A stretch of DNA of 9,391 nucleotides from positions 1 through 9,391 of the forward strand of contig JAGGZG010000301.1 of NCBI GenBank assembly GCA_021162125.1, written 5' to 3'. The translations under genes and the position numbers were made by a program. The notes beneath the pieces were generated by a model. It was not told the origin of the DNA. It was given only the letters and a program-made list of their open reading frames with translations, and did no database searches. This DNA is from Anaerolineae bacterium (GTDB taxonomy: Bacteria; Chloroflexota; Anaerolineae; JACIWR01). Positions 1 to 6,178 of the stretch are shown here, one piece after another (the first letter of the stretch is position 1; the number at the start of each line of letters is the position of its first letter).

Positions 1-217
1 CCCTTCGGGTTTTTCAGAAACCCGGTAGTTTTCCCCTTGTGTGTTGGTGCTCCTCGTCCGTTCCGCCGGGCGCTAAACCGCCCGGCTACGAGGTGGAAAG
101 CCCCCTTCGGGGGCTCCAGAGGCCCGGAGGGCCTTGCATCTCGTAGCCCGAACGTTCACGTTCGGGCGGGACACGTCACCAACACCCTACAGGGGGACCA
201 CCAGAAACCCGAAGGGT
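1..217. repeat. Large imperfect palindromic intergenic element (MITE-like or REP-like), left end possibly cut by the window
   Basis: The two ends are inverted copies: bases 1-12 (cccttcgggttt) are the exact reverse complement of 205-216, gtgttggtg at 41-49 matches caccaacac near 178-186, and ggctacga at 84-91 matches tcgtagcc at 141-148. Inside are four tight hairpins: 65-72 with 79-86 (8 bp, 6-nt loop), 99-105 with 109-115 (7 bp, 3-nt loop), 120-125 with 129-134 (6 bp, 3-nt loop) and 146-154 with 159-167 (9 bp, TTCA loop). A further stem pairs 6-12 with 18-24. No convincing gene is seen here. It could be a non-autonomous mobile element, a REP-type repeat or a structured leader for the transporter operon that begins at 267. 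No T-tract marks it as a simple terminator. Confidence 0.6.
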
Positions 218-266
218 ATAAAATCGAAGAGTCTCAGACGCAGGGTCTTCCTGGAACACTTAGGTT

Positions 267-2582
267 ATGAAATCTTTACGCGTTTATATTATCACCCGAA
301 TCTTGCTCACTATCCCCATGCTATTCGTCCTCGTCACGTTGGTATTCATCGTGGTGCGGATCATGCCCGGAGATCCGGTCGAGGCGATGCTGCGACCGGG
401 AGTGCCCCAGGAGTACAAAGAGCAGATCAAGCATAACCTGGGACTGGATCGGCCGCTGTTTTTCAACTTCAGGGGCAGTAGCGCCCGCGTGCTGCCCGAT
501 AAACTGTTCCTACAAACCAAGCCCGGGGCTAAGGGGAGCAAAGCCTTACTCGTCGAAGGTGGTAGCGTTCTGGCGATCAGCAACCGGCGACGAGAAGCGG
601 GTAAAGATTGGCTCCAGGTGGCCGTCCCGGAGAACTTCGAGGGGTGGGTGTCCCCCGACCAAATGGCCTGGATGAGGCAAGTCAACACAGAGATGACAAT
701 CCTCGACGAGAAAGTCCTGCCAGGCAGCGAGACGTGGGACAGCTTCACCGCCGCTGAGTGCGCAGCTCATCCTTCAGAGTGTGGCTTGACGGGCAACCGC
801 GTAAACGCCATCTGGTGCGAAACCTCGGGCTTGCTCTGGTTCGGCACGGACAACGGCGTGAACCGCTATAGTTCCGCGGGCTGGGATACCTTCAAGACGA
901 CGGTTGGCCAGGATATCCTGACTATCTGGAGCGGCCGGCCTGCCGACCTCTGGTTTGGTACCGATGGGGGTGGCGTCCTCCATTTGAGAAGCAACAAGTG
1001 GACGACCTTTACGACGAGCGATGGCTTACCCAGTAACCGCGTGCTGGCCATTTGGGGCAAAGGCTCCAGGTCAGTGTGGGTCGGCACCGATCGTGGCGCG
1101 GCTCACTACGACGGTAAAACCTGGACGACTGTCACCTCGGCCGACGGCTTGGCCGGCGACTATGTGGGGGCGATCTGGGGAGATGGGAAGAAGACCTTTT
1201 GGTTTGGCACGGATAAGGGACTGAGCCGCTACGATGGCCAGGTTTGGCATACCATCACTACCGCCGATGGCCTGGCCGACGATCACGTCAACGCAATTTG
1301 GGGAGATGGTCATGGCACCCTTTGGGTTGGCACGGACAATGGGCTGAGCCGTTACGATGGCACTGAGTGGACGACCTTTACGACGGCGAATGGTCTGCCT
1401 GACAATCACATCAACGCCATTTGGGGCGATAAGGCCGACCTGTGGGTCGGCACCGATGGAGGTGCCAGCCACTATGACGGTCAGAACTGGACCAGCTTCA
1501 CCTCTGCGGGGTGCGGTCTTACCGATGATCACGTGAACGCGATCCGGCGAGATAAATCGGGAGTTCCCTGGATCGGTACCGACAATGGCCTGAATCGCTA
1601 TGAAAACCTTCCCTGGATCAAACTCAGCGTGCCGGCCGGCGGTATGGAGGGCTGGGCGCCAGCCGACCAGTTTGCGATTACCATCAAACCCTTCGACAGT
1701 CAATACTTCAATTATCTGTGGAGCCTGATCCATCTGGACCTGGGGGTGTCATTGGCTCCCACCCGGGGCCGTCCCGTCATTGATGACCTGAAACTTAAGT
1801 TCCCGGCCACCCTGGAACTGGCCATCGCCTCCCTGATTATCACGATGCTCATCGGCGTGTCCACCGGGGCTTACGCTGCCCACAAGCGGCGCAGCGTGGC
1901 CGATTACATTTTTCGCATCTTTAGTATCGTCATCTGGGCCGTGCCCGTCTTCTGGTTGGGCCTCATGTTCCAGTTGATCCTGGGGGTGTACCTGGGGGAT
2001 TGGTATGAAACGTCCCGGTTTGCCCACCAGTTCCTCCGTCCGATCTTTGGCAATTTTCTGCCGCTGCCCATCTCGGGACGCATCGGCACGGGGATGGCTC
2101 CCAAACACATCACCGGCCTCTTTTTCGTGGACAGCATCCTGACCGGCAATTGGAAATCGCTGGGCAGCGCGATCCGCTACATACTCCTGCCGGCCTTTAC
2201 CCTGGGCCTGTACATGTCCGGCGTGTTCACCCGCTTGACCCGCTCGAACATGCTTGACGTGCTGCGGGAGGACTATATCACCGCCGCCCGGGCACGGGGG
2301 ATTCAGGAACGGGTCGTCGTCTACCAGCACGCCCTCAAAAACGCTTTTATCCCCATCCTGACGATGATGGGCCTGCAATTCGCCGCGCTCCTGGCCGGGG
2401 CCGTGCTCACCGAGACGACTTTCTCCTGGCCGGGCATGGGCCTTTTTATGTGGGAGCGCATCGGCTACCGCGACTTCAACTCGATCCAGGGCTCGGTGGT
2501 TCTTTTCGCCGTCCTCGTAGCAGCCGTGAGTCTCATGGTGGACATTATCTACGCCTGGATTGACCCCAGGATCAGATACTAG
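267..2582 (+). CDS. DppB/OppB-family ABC importer permease with a large extracytoplasmic insertion (SH3b-like domains plus seven-bladed Reg_prop propeller)
   Basis: This 771-residue protein is more than twice the usual 300-340 residues of the family. Residues 1-66 are a standard DppB start: membrane segment about 8-30, the RIMPGDPVEAM stretch and HNLGLDRPLF. Residues about 477-771 resume the family sequence with YFNYLWSL, a GRPV-x-D stretch, membrane segments near 512-535 and 549-572, LPLPISGR (598-604), the cytoplasmic EAA coupling loop DYITAARARG (669-678) and the WPG motif (721-723). Between them, residues about 67-476 are foreign: an SH3b-like domain (about 76-135), the start of a second one, a seven-bladed propeller (about 156-448), then the rest of the second SH3b-like domain. 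The loop between segments 1 and 2 is extracytoplasmic in this family, so the insert should face outward. It heads a canonical four-gene peptide/nickel importer cluster. The substrate cannot be read from sequence. The ribosome binding site is weak; the start is chosen because it gives the family's normal N-terminus. Confidence 0.93.
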   Translation: MKSLRVYIITRILLTIPMLFVLVTLVFIVVRIMPGDPVEAMLRPGVPQEYKEQIKHNLGLDRPLFFNFRGSSARVLPDKLFLQTKPGAKGSKALLVEGGSVLAISNRRREAGKDWLQVAVPENFEGWVSPDQMAWMRQVNTEMTILDEKVLPGSETWDSFTAAECAAHPSECGLTGNRVNAIWCETSGLLWFGTDNGVNRYSSAGWDTFKTTVGQDILTIWSGRPADLWFGTDGGGVLHLRSNKWTTFTTSDGLPSNRVLAIWGKGSRSVWVGTDRGAAHYDGKTWTTVTSADGLAGDYVGAIWGDGKKTFWFGTDKGLSRYDGQVWHTITTADGLADDHVNAIWGDGHGTLWVGTDNGLSRYDGTEWTTFTTANGLPDNHINAIWGDKADLWVGTDGGASHYDGQNWTSFTSAGCGLTDDHVNAIRRDKSGVPWIGTDNGLNRYENLPWIKLSVPAGGMEGWAPADQFAITIKPFDSQYFNYLWSLIHLDLGVSLAPTRGRPVIDDLKLKFPATLELAIASLIITMLIGVSTGAYAAHKRRSVADYIFRIFSIVIWAVPVFWLGLMFQLILGVYLGDWYETSRFAHQFLRPIFGNFLPLPISGRIGTGMAPKHITGLFFVDSILTGNWKSLGSAIRYILLPAFTLGLYMSGVFTRLTRSNMLDVLREDYITAARARGIQERVVVYQHALKNAFIPILTMMGLQFAALLAGAVLTETTFSWPGMGLFMWERIGYRDFNSIQGSVVLFAVLVAAVSLMVDIIYAWIDPRIRY
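783..1616 (+). repeat. Seven tandem Reg_prop propeller blades within the DppB-family permease
   Basis: Seven consecutive units of about 40 residues (about 123 bp) begin at residues 173, 213, 253, 294, 335, 376 and 417 of the protein. Each carries a GL-x-x-x-x-V-x-AIW start, an LW-[FV]-GTD-x-G core and an RYDG-x-x-W-TTFTT end, the pattern of the two-component-regulator propeller family (Reg_prop). The seventh unit lacks its last strand, while an orphan strand of the same type (ETWDSFTAA, residues 155-163) lies just before unit 1. That is the arrangement expected for a propeller closed by 'velcro', so the seven-blade count is complete. Units 4-6 are the most alike. In known proteins these propellers are extracytoplasmic ligand-sensing domains of hybrid histidine kinases; finding one inside a transporter permease is atypical. 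Confidence 0.88.
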
Positions 2583-2598
2583 GTTCGGCGATTCAGTA

Positions 2599-2626
2599 AT
2601 TCGGGATGCAGGTCGAGTCCCCGAAT
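2599..2626 (+). other. Intergenic stem-loop between the two permease genes
   Basis: In the 86-bp gap between the permease genes, attcggg (2599-2605) pairs with cccgaat (2620-2626), and an outer pair gttcgg (2583-2588) matches ccgaac (2650-2655). No T-tract follows, so it does not look like a full terminator. It could be an mRNA-stabilising or processing structure that sets the relative output of the two permeases. The role is inferred. Confidence 0.4.
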
Positions 2627-2636
2627 CTCTAATCCC

Positions 2637-2672
2637 GGAGGCCGGATGACCGAACTGGTGATAAATCTATGA
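2637..2672 (+). promoter_or_regulatory. Possible translational-coupling leader: GGAGG plus 8-codon ORF ending in ATGA
   Basis: The start codon at 2669 has no good ribosome binding site of its own. A GGAGG at 2637-2641 instead precedes an ATG at 2646, which opens an eight-codon reading frame (MTELVINL) whose TGA at 2670-2672 overlaps the ATG of the DppC-family gene in an ATGA junction. Ribosomes finishing this leader would be placed on the real start. The 4-nt spacing between GGAGG and the leader ATG is short, so the idea is plausible, not established. Confidence 0.35.
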
Positions 2673-3844
2673 ACGAATCCGCAACCACAACAGCAATTCC
2701 TGAACGTCGTTTTAGCCCGGTTCGTTGGTTTCTCACCAATGCCAAGTGGCACGGGGCCGAGTGGTGGATCACCATCTTTGGTGGCGTGTTACTGGTGGTC
2801 ATTATCTTGATGACCCTTTTTGCCGACAAACTGGCTCCCTACGATCCTATCAAGTTTGTGGGCGCGCCTTTCAACCGGCCCGGCGCTCGACAGTCAATCA
2901 TCGTGCTGGCAGGGAACGATGCGATCCAGGGCATGGACGACCTCTCCAGTCACGTCGTTGGCGTCGTCGTCAACTCGCAGGCCGCGAGGGAGCTGGACAA
3001 GCGGGGGATCGGCTACAAGGAGTACAGTTCCATTCGCAAGGCAGTGGAGGGCCTGGGGGAGGGTGAGATTGACGCCTTGGTAGCGAATGCCAAGGACCCC
3101 AAGTTAAAGAAGCAGGTACGGGACCGTAACATTGCCATCAAGACAGTGGGCCAGCCCTTTGGCGACAGCTTTGTCCTGGGCACCGATAACTATGGCCGCG
3201 ACGTGCTTAGCCGCATCATCCACGGCGCGCGGACAGTCCTGGGCATTGCCATCCTGGCGGCTTTGATCTCGGCGGGAGTGGGCATCCCCCTGGGTTTGTT
3301 GTCAGGCTTTGTCGGCGGTCTATTCGACCGGGTGCTCTCCTTAATCATGGACAGCATCTACTCCTTCCCTGGCCTGATCCTGGCTATCGCCATGGCCGCC
3401 TTGCTGGGGCCGGGCATGTTGAACATCGCCATCGCCATTGCGGTCATCTACATCCCCGTCTACTTTCGCCTGGTGCGGGGCAAAGTGCTGTCTGTCAAAG
3501 AAGAGCTATACGTCGAAGCAGCCCGCAGCCTGGGAGCCAGAGCTTTCACTATCCTGTGGGTGTACGTCTTTCCCAACGTCATCCCTTCGATCGTCGTCAT
3601 CTTTTCGGTGAACGTGGCCGACTCGATCCTGACCGAGGCCGGGTTGAGCTTTCTGGGACTGGGGTTACCGCCACCCACCCCCGACTGGGGGTTTGACCTT
3701 TCGTCAGGCAAACGTTTTGTGCCCAGCGGTTATTGGTGGATCATTACCTACCCGGGCATGATGATCGCTTTGCTGACCTTGGGGTTCAGCATGTTGGGCG
3801 AGGGGTTAAATGAGATTTTGAACCCGAGACTGGCGGAGAACTAA
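2669..3844 (+). CDS. DppC/OppC-family ABC importer permease with an inserted solute-binding-protein (family 3) lobe-like segment
   Basis: The protein has 391 residues; the family is normally near 280-310. The N-terminus is typical: a cytoplasmic lead, a membrane segment at about 34-52 and LAPYDPIKFVGAPFNRPG (55-72). The family's next block, LGTDNYGRDVLSRI (170-183), appears only after about 95 extra residues. Downstream everything is normal: membrane segments about 189-213, 223-247 and 252-268, the EAA coupling loop YVEAARSLGA (281-290), LSFLGLGLPPPTPDWG (326-341) and a last segment near 356-378. The extra stretch (about 73-166) resembles one lobe of a family-3 periplasmic binding protein and lies in the first extracytoplasmic loop. 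It should pair with the DppB-family permease upstream as the heterodimeric membrane channel, driven by the two ATPases that follow. Its start may depend on translational coupling to a leader peptide. The substrate is unknown. Confidence 0.93.
   Translation: MNESATTTAIPERRFSPVRWFLTNAKWHGAEWWITIFGGVLLVVIILMTLFADKLAPYDPIKFVGAPFNRPGARQSIIVLAGNDAIQGMDDLSSHVVGVVVNSQAARELDKRGIGYKEYSSIRKAVEGLGEGEIDALVANAKDPKLKKQVRDRNIAIKTVGQPFGDSFVLGTDNYGRDVLSRIIHGARTVLGIAILAALISAGVGIPLGLLSGFVGGLFDRVLSLIMDSIYSFPGLILAIAMAALLGPGMLNIAIAIAVIYIPVYFRLVRGKVLSVKEELYVEAARSLGARAFTILWVYVFPNVIPSIVVIFSVNVADSILTEAGLSFLGLGLPPPTPDWGFDLSSGKRFVPSGYWWIITYPGMMIALLTLGFSMLGEGLNEILNPRLAEN
2885..3166 (+). other. Inserted segment resembling lobe 2 of a family-3 solute-binding protein (SBP_bac_3)
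   Basis: Residues about 73-166 of the DppC-family permease read like the central part of an amino-acid binding protein: a beta strand (QSIIVLAGND), a DL-x-x-HVVGVVVNSQA strand-turn-helix corresponding to the usual 'DLKGKKVGVQ-GS' element, an IGYKEYSS strand, a helix KAVEGLGEGEIDALVAN matching the usual 'aL-x-x-G-x-vDA-vv' element, then IAIKTVGQPFGDSF. The assignment rests on this recognised order of motifs and was not checked by search. Only one lobe is present, so a complete two-lobe clamp cannot form within this chain. Family-3 proteins normally partner HisM/GlnQ importers, not Dpp-type ones. Confidence 0.75.
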
Positions 3845-3912
3845 AAGCACGTAGTGATAATGTACGACCGCTGTCTGGCCCACGCGAACATTTATAAACA
3901 CTCAAAGACGAT

Positions 3913-4881
3913 ATGACCGAAAAACCAATCTTACTTGAAATCAAGGACTTGCAGGTTCACTACAACGTGCGCACCGGGACGGTCAAGGGTGTGGATCATG
4001 TGGACCTGTTCGTGTACGAAGGGGAAACGCTGGGGTTAGTGGGCGAGTCGGCTTGTGGCAAGTCCACGTTGGGGCGCGCCGTCCTGCGACTGGTATCCGA
4101 GCCGGGTAAGATCGTCGGCGGCCAGATCATCTTCGATGGTGAAGATCTGCTAGCCAAGGACGAACACGAGATGGCCCACATCCGGGGCAAGCGGATCTCG
4201 ATGATCTTCCAGGACCCCATGACCTCTCTCAATCCCTTGCAGCGCATTGACCAGCATTTTATCGAGACGATCCGCGCTCACGAAAAGGTCAGCAAGGCCG
4301 AAGCCCTGGAACGGGCTGGCGTGATGTTCGACCACCTGGGCATCCAGCGCGAGCGGCTGAACGATTACCCTCACCAGCTTTCGGGGGGAATGCGCCAGCG
4401 GGTGATGATCGGCCTGGCCCTGATCTTAAACTCGGAACTGGTGATCGCCGACGAACCGACCACTTCGTTGGACGTCATCGTCGAAGCCCAAATCCTGGAC
4501 TTACTCAAAGATCTCAAACAAACCTACCACATGACGCTGATCCTGATCTCCCATAACCTGGGCATCGAAGCAGAACTGGCCGACCGGCTGGCCGTGATGT
4601 ACGCTGGCAAATTGGTGGAGGTCGCGCCAGCCCAGGAACTTTTTGATGAACCGTTGCATCCTTACACCCAGGCGCTCCTGGCATCAGTGCCCAATATCCG
4701 CCTTGAGGACGAAGAACTGCACACGATGCGGGGATCGCCGCCAGACCTGATTCACCCGCCGGCCGGCTGTCGGTTCCATCCCCGTTGTCCCCAGGCGATG
4801 GAGCGTTGCCGCTACGAAGAGCCCCCTTATCGGCAGATACATCAGAACCGCTGGACGGCGTGTTGGCTTTACGAAGATTGA
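3913..4881 (+). CDS. DppD/OppD-family ABC importer ATPase
   Basis: This cytoplasmic nucleotide-binding subunit, 322 residues, is of normal length. Walker A is GESACGKST (44-52), the Q-loop glutamine is Q100 in MIFQDPMTSLNP, the signature is LSGGM (156-160), Walker B is LVIADEP with catalytic E181, the D-loop is SLD (185-187) and the H-loop is H214 in LISHN. All the residues needed for ATP hydrolysis are present. The C-terminal extension (about 250-322) is the peptide-importer type (oligo_HPY): HPYTQALLASVP followed by GCRFHPRCPQAMERC. Cysteines 286, 292, 299 and 317 keep the C-x5-C-x6-C-x17-C spacing, which I recall being reported to hold a 4Fe-4S cluster in a mycobacterial dipeptide importer. 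It follows the DppC-family gene after 68 bp without a strong ribosome binding site, and probably forms a heterodimer with the next gene's product. Confidence 0.95.
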   Translation: MTEKPILLEIKDLQVHYNVRTGTVKGVDHVDLFVYEGETLGLVGESACGKSTLGRAVLRLVSEPGKIVGGQIIFDGEDLLAKDEHEMAHIRGKRISMIFQDPMTSLNPLQRIDQHFIETIRAHEKVSKAEALERAGVMFDHLGIQRERLNDYPHQLSGGMRQRVMIGLALILNSELVIADEPTTSLDVIVEAQILDLLKDLKQTYHMTLILISHNLGIEAELADRLAVMYAGKLVEVAPAQELFDEPLHPYTQALLASVPNIRLEDEELHTMRGSPPDLIHPPAGCRFHPRCPQAMERCRYEEPPYRQIHQNRWTACWLYED

Positions 4882-4890
4882 GGGGAACCC

Positions 4891-5904
4891 ATGACTGAAC
4901 AAGCGGGAACCCAGCGCAAAAGCGATAATCTGATTGAAACTTATGGGCTGAAAAAGTGGTTCCCTGTCCAAAAAGGCTTTGTTGAAAACCTGGTGACGCG
5001 AAACAAACAGTTCGTGCGCGCTGTGGATGGGGTGGACCTACGCATCAAGCGGGGGGAAGTGTTCGGCCTGGCAGGGGAAAGCGGCAGCGGCAAGACGACC
5101 ACGGGGCGCTTGCTTATCCGCCTCATCGAACCGACGGCGGGGCGGATCCTTTTCGACGGGCAGGACTTGACAGCCTTGAAAGCGGAAGCAATGCGACGCT
5201 TGCGGCAGCGGATGCAGATCGTTTTCCAGGACCCCTATGCCTCCCTCAACCCACGTATGAGCATCGGCGATGCCATCGGACACGCACTGACAATCCATGG
5301 TCTGGCAAGTAAGAGAGAGAAGTACGAGCGAGTGATTGATATGATGGAAAAGGTAGGGCTTACGCCGGCCACTACCATCTACCGCAAGTATCCCCATCAA
5401 ATCTCCGGCGGACAGCGCCAGCGAGTCGTGCTGGCCCGGGCTTTGATCATGCACCCCGACCTAGTCATTGCCGATGAGCCTATCGCCATGGCCGATGTGT
5501 CAGTTCGCATTCTGCTGCTGGAGTTGATGAAGTATCTCAAGGACGAATTTGACCTGACCTACGTTTTTATCACCCACGATCTGGCGACAGCTCGCTACAT
5601 CTGCGATCGCATTGCCATCATGTACCTGGGCCGCATCGTGGAGGTGGGGCGTTTGGAAGATGTCTATCGCGAAACGCGCCACCCTTACACCGAGGCGTTG
5701 CTGGCCGCCGTGCCCGTGCCCGACCCGCGTTTCCGCCGCACCACGCCCATGCCCCGGGGCGAGATTCCCAACCCTATCAACCCGCCCAGTGGCTGCCGTT
5801 TTCACCCCCGCTGTCCCATCGCCGAAAAGATATGCAGCGAAAAGGAACCCCCGCTGATCGAGGTAGCTGACGGCCACTCTGTTGCCTGCCATCTCAGAAC
5901 GTGA
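4891..5904 (+). CDS. DppF/OppF-family ABC importer ATPase
   Basis: This is the second nucleotide-binding subunit of the peptide/nickel-type importer, 337 residues. Walker A is GESGSGKTT (62-70), the Q-loop is Q113 in VFQDPYASLNP, the signature is ISGGQ (171-175), Walker B is LVIADEP with E196, and the H-loop is H229 in FITHD. The D-loop region reads IAMADVSVR instead of the common SALDVSVQ, a subfamily-like change next to otherwise intact catalytic residues. The C-terminal region (265-337) has HPYTEALLAAVP and GCRFHPRCPIAEKIC; cysteines 302, 308, 315 and 333 have the same C-x5-C-x6-C-x17-C spacing as its partner. The gene starts 9 nt after the DppD-family stop, with GAGGGG at 4880-4885 overlapping that stop, so the two are almost certainly co-translated. 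It is the last gene of the first importer. Confidence 0.95.
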   Translation: MTEQAGTQRKSDNLIETYGLKKWFPVQKGFVENLVTRNKQFVRAVDGVDLRIKRGEVFGLAGESGSGKTTTGRLLIRLIEPTAGRILFDGQDLTALKAEAMRRLRQRMQIVFQDPYASLNPRMSIGDAIGHALTIHGLASKREKYERVIDMMEKVGLTPATTIYRKYPHQISGGQRQRVVLARALIMHPDLVIADEPIAMADVSVRILLLELMKYLKDEFDLTYVFITHDLATARYICDRIAIMYLGRIVEVGRLEDVYRETRHPYTEALLAAVPVPDPRFRRTTPMPRGEIPNPINPPSGCRFHPRCPIAEKICSEKEPPLIEVADGHSVACHLRT

Positions 5905-6145
5905 GTTTAAAGTGCTATCATTTAATCAGCAAAGACGTAGCCTTGGGGGGAGTTTAGAGCAGCCAAACCGGATCCAAGGCCATGCATTACAGCCCTAACC
6001 CGGCCAAGCCGGAACCCAAAAGCATGGAAAACCACGAAGACACGGAGGCCGCGGAGTTTTTTGGTTTTGTTCGTAGCCGCCCAGTGGCGGGTAACTCTGC
6101 CCGCTAAAGACCGACACGGTGGGCAGGCGCTACGCTTTGTACCGG

Positions 6146-6171
6146 AAACCAGGTTAACAAACCAGGTTAAC
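6146..6171. repeat. Perfect 13-bp tandem direct repeat just upstream of the WD40-permease start
   Basis: The unit aaaccaggttaac occurs twice back to back (6146-6158 and 6159-6171), followed by a partial third copy of its cagg core that merges into the ribosome binding site. The second copy completes the palindrome ggttaacc (6165-6172). Position and spacing are compatible with an operator or an mRNA element controlling the downstream importer. A neutral replication-slippage duplication is equally possible. Confidence 0.6.
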
Positions 6172-6172
6172 C

Positions 6173-6178
6173 AGGAGG
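6173..6178 (+). promoter_or_regulatory. AGGAGG ribosome binding site that selects the TTG start at 6187
   Basis: A full AGGAGG lies 8 nt before a TTG that opens a protein beginning MKLNSPTVKPYSKEIK and then a membrane segment, the expected N-terminus of a signal-anchored protein. No ATG or GTG nearby is better placed. Confidence 0.8.

Noticed and set aside
217..224. tataaaat as a -10 promoter box for the first operon
   Set aside because: No matching -35 hexamer is found at the right distance (about 194-199 reads gggacc), so a promoter cannot be claimed.
783..1616. CRISPR-like or tandem non-coding repeat array
   Set aside because: The 123-bp periodicity is fully explained by in-frame protein blades; copies diverge at the DNA level and there are no unique spacers.
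1071..1733. Long open frame on the minus strand across the propeller repeats (220 codons)
   Set aside because: It is antisense to a strongly recognisable protein, its repetitive sequence simply mirrors the blade repeats, and no ribosome binding site or known family supports it.
1749..2378. Minus-strand open frame of 209 codons, and a similar one of 216 codons at 7921-8571
   Set aside because: Both lie opposite well-conserved permease sequence and have low-complexity, charged or histidine-rich composition typical of shadow frames in GC-rich DNA.
465..3166. The inserted domains as assembly chimeras or frameshift artefacts
   Set aside because: Both inserts are in frame, flanked by intact family motifs on either side, lie in the same topological loop, and share the base composition of their hosts; read-level confirmation would still be decisive.
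3856..3861. gataat as a -10 box for the DppD-family gene
   Set aside because: The nearest -35-like hexamer (ttgaac at 3818-3823) is 32 nt away, too far, and the gene is probably served by the operon transcript.
6038..6068. Intrinsic terminator ending in the T-run at about 6057-6062
   Set aside because: The preceding bases form no stable perfect stem, only a short ccgcgg palindrome.
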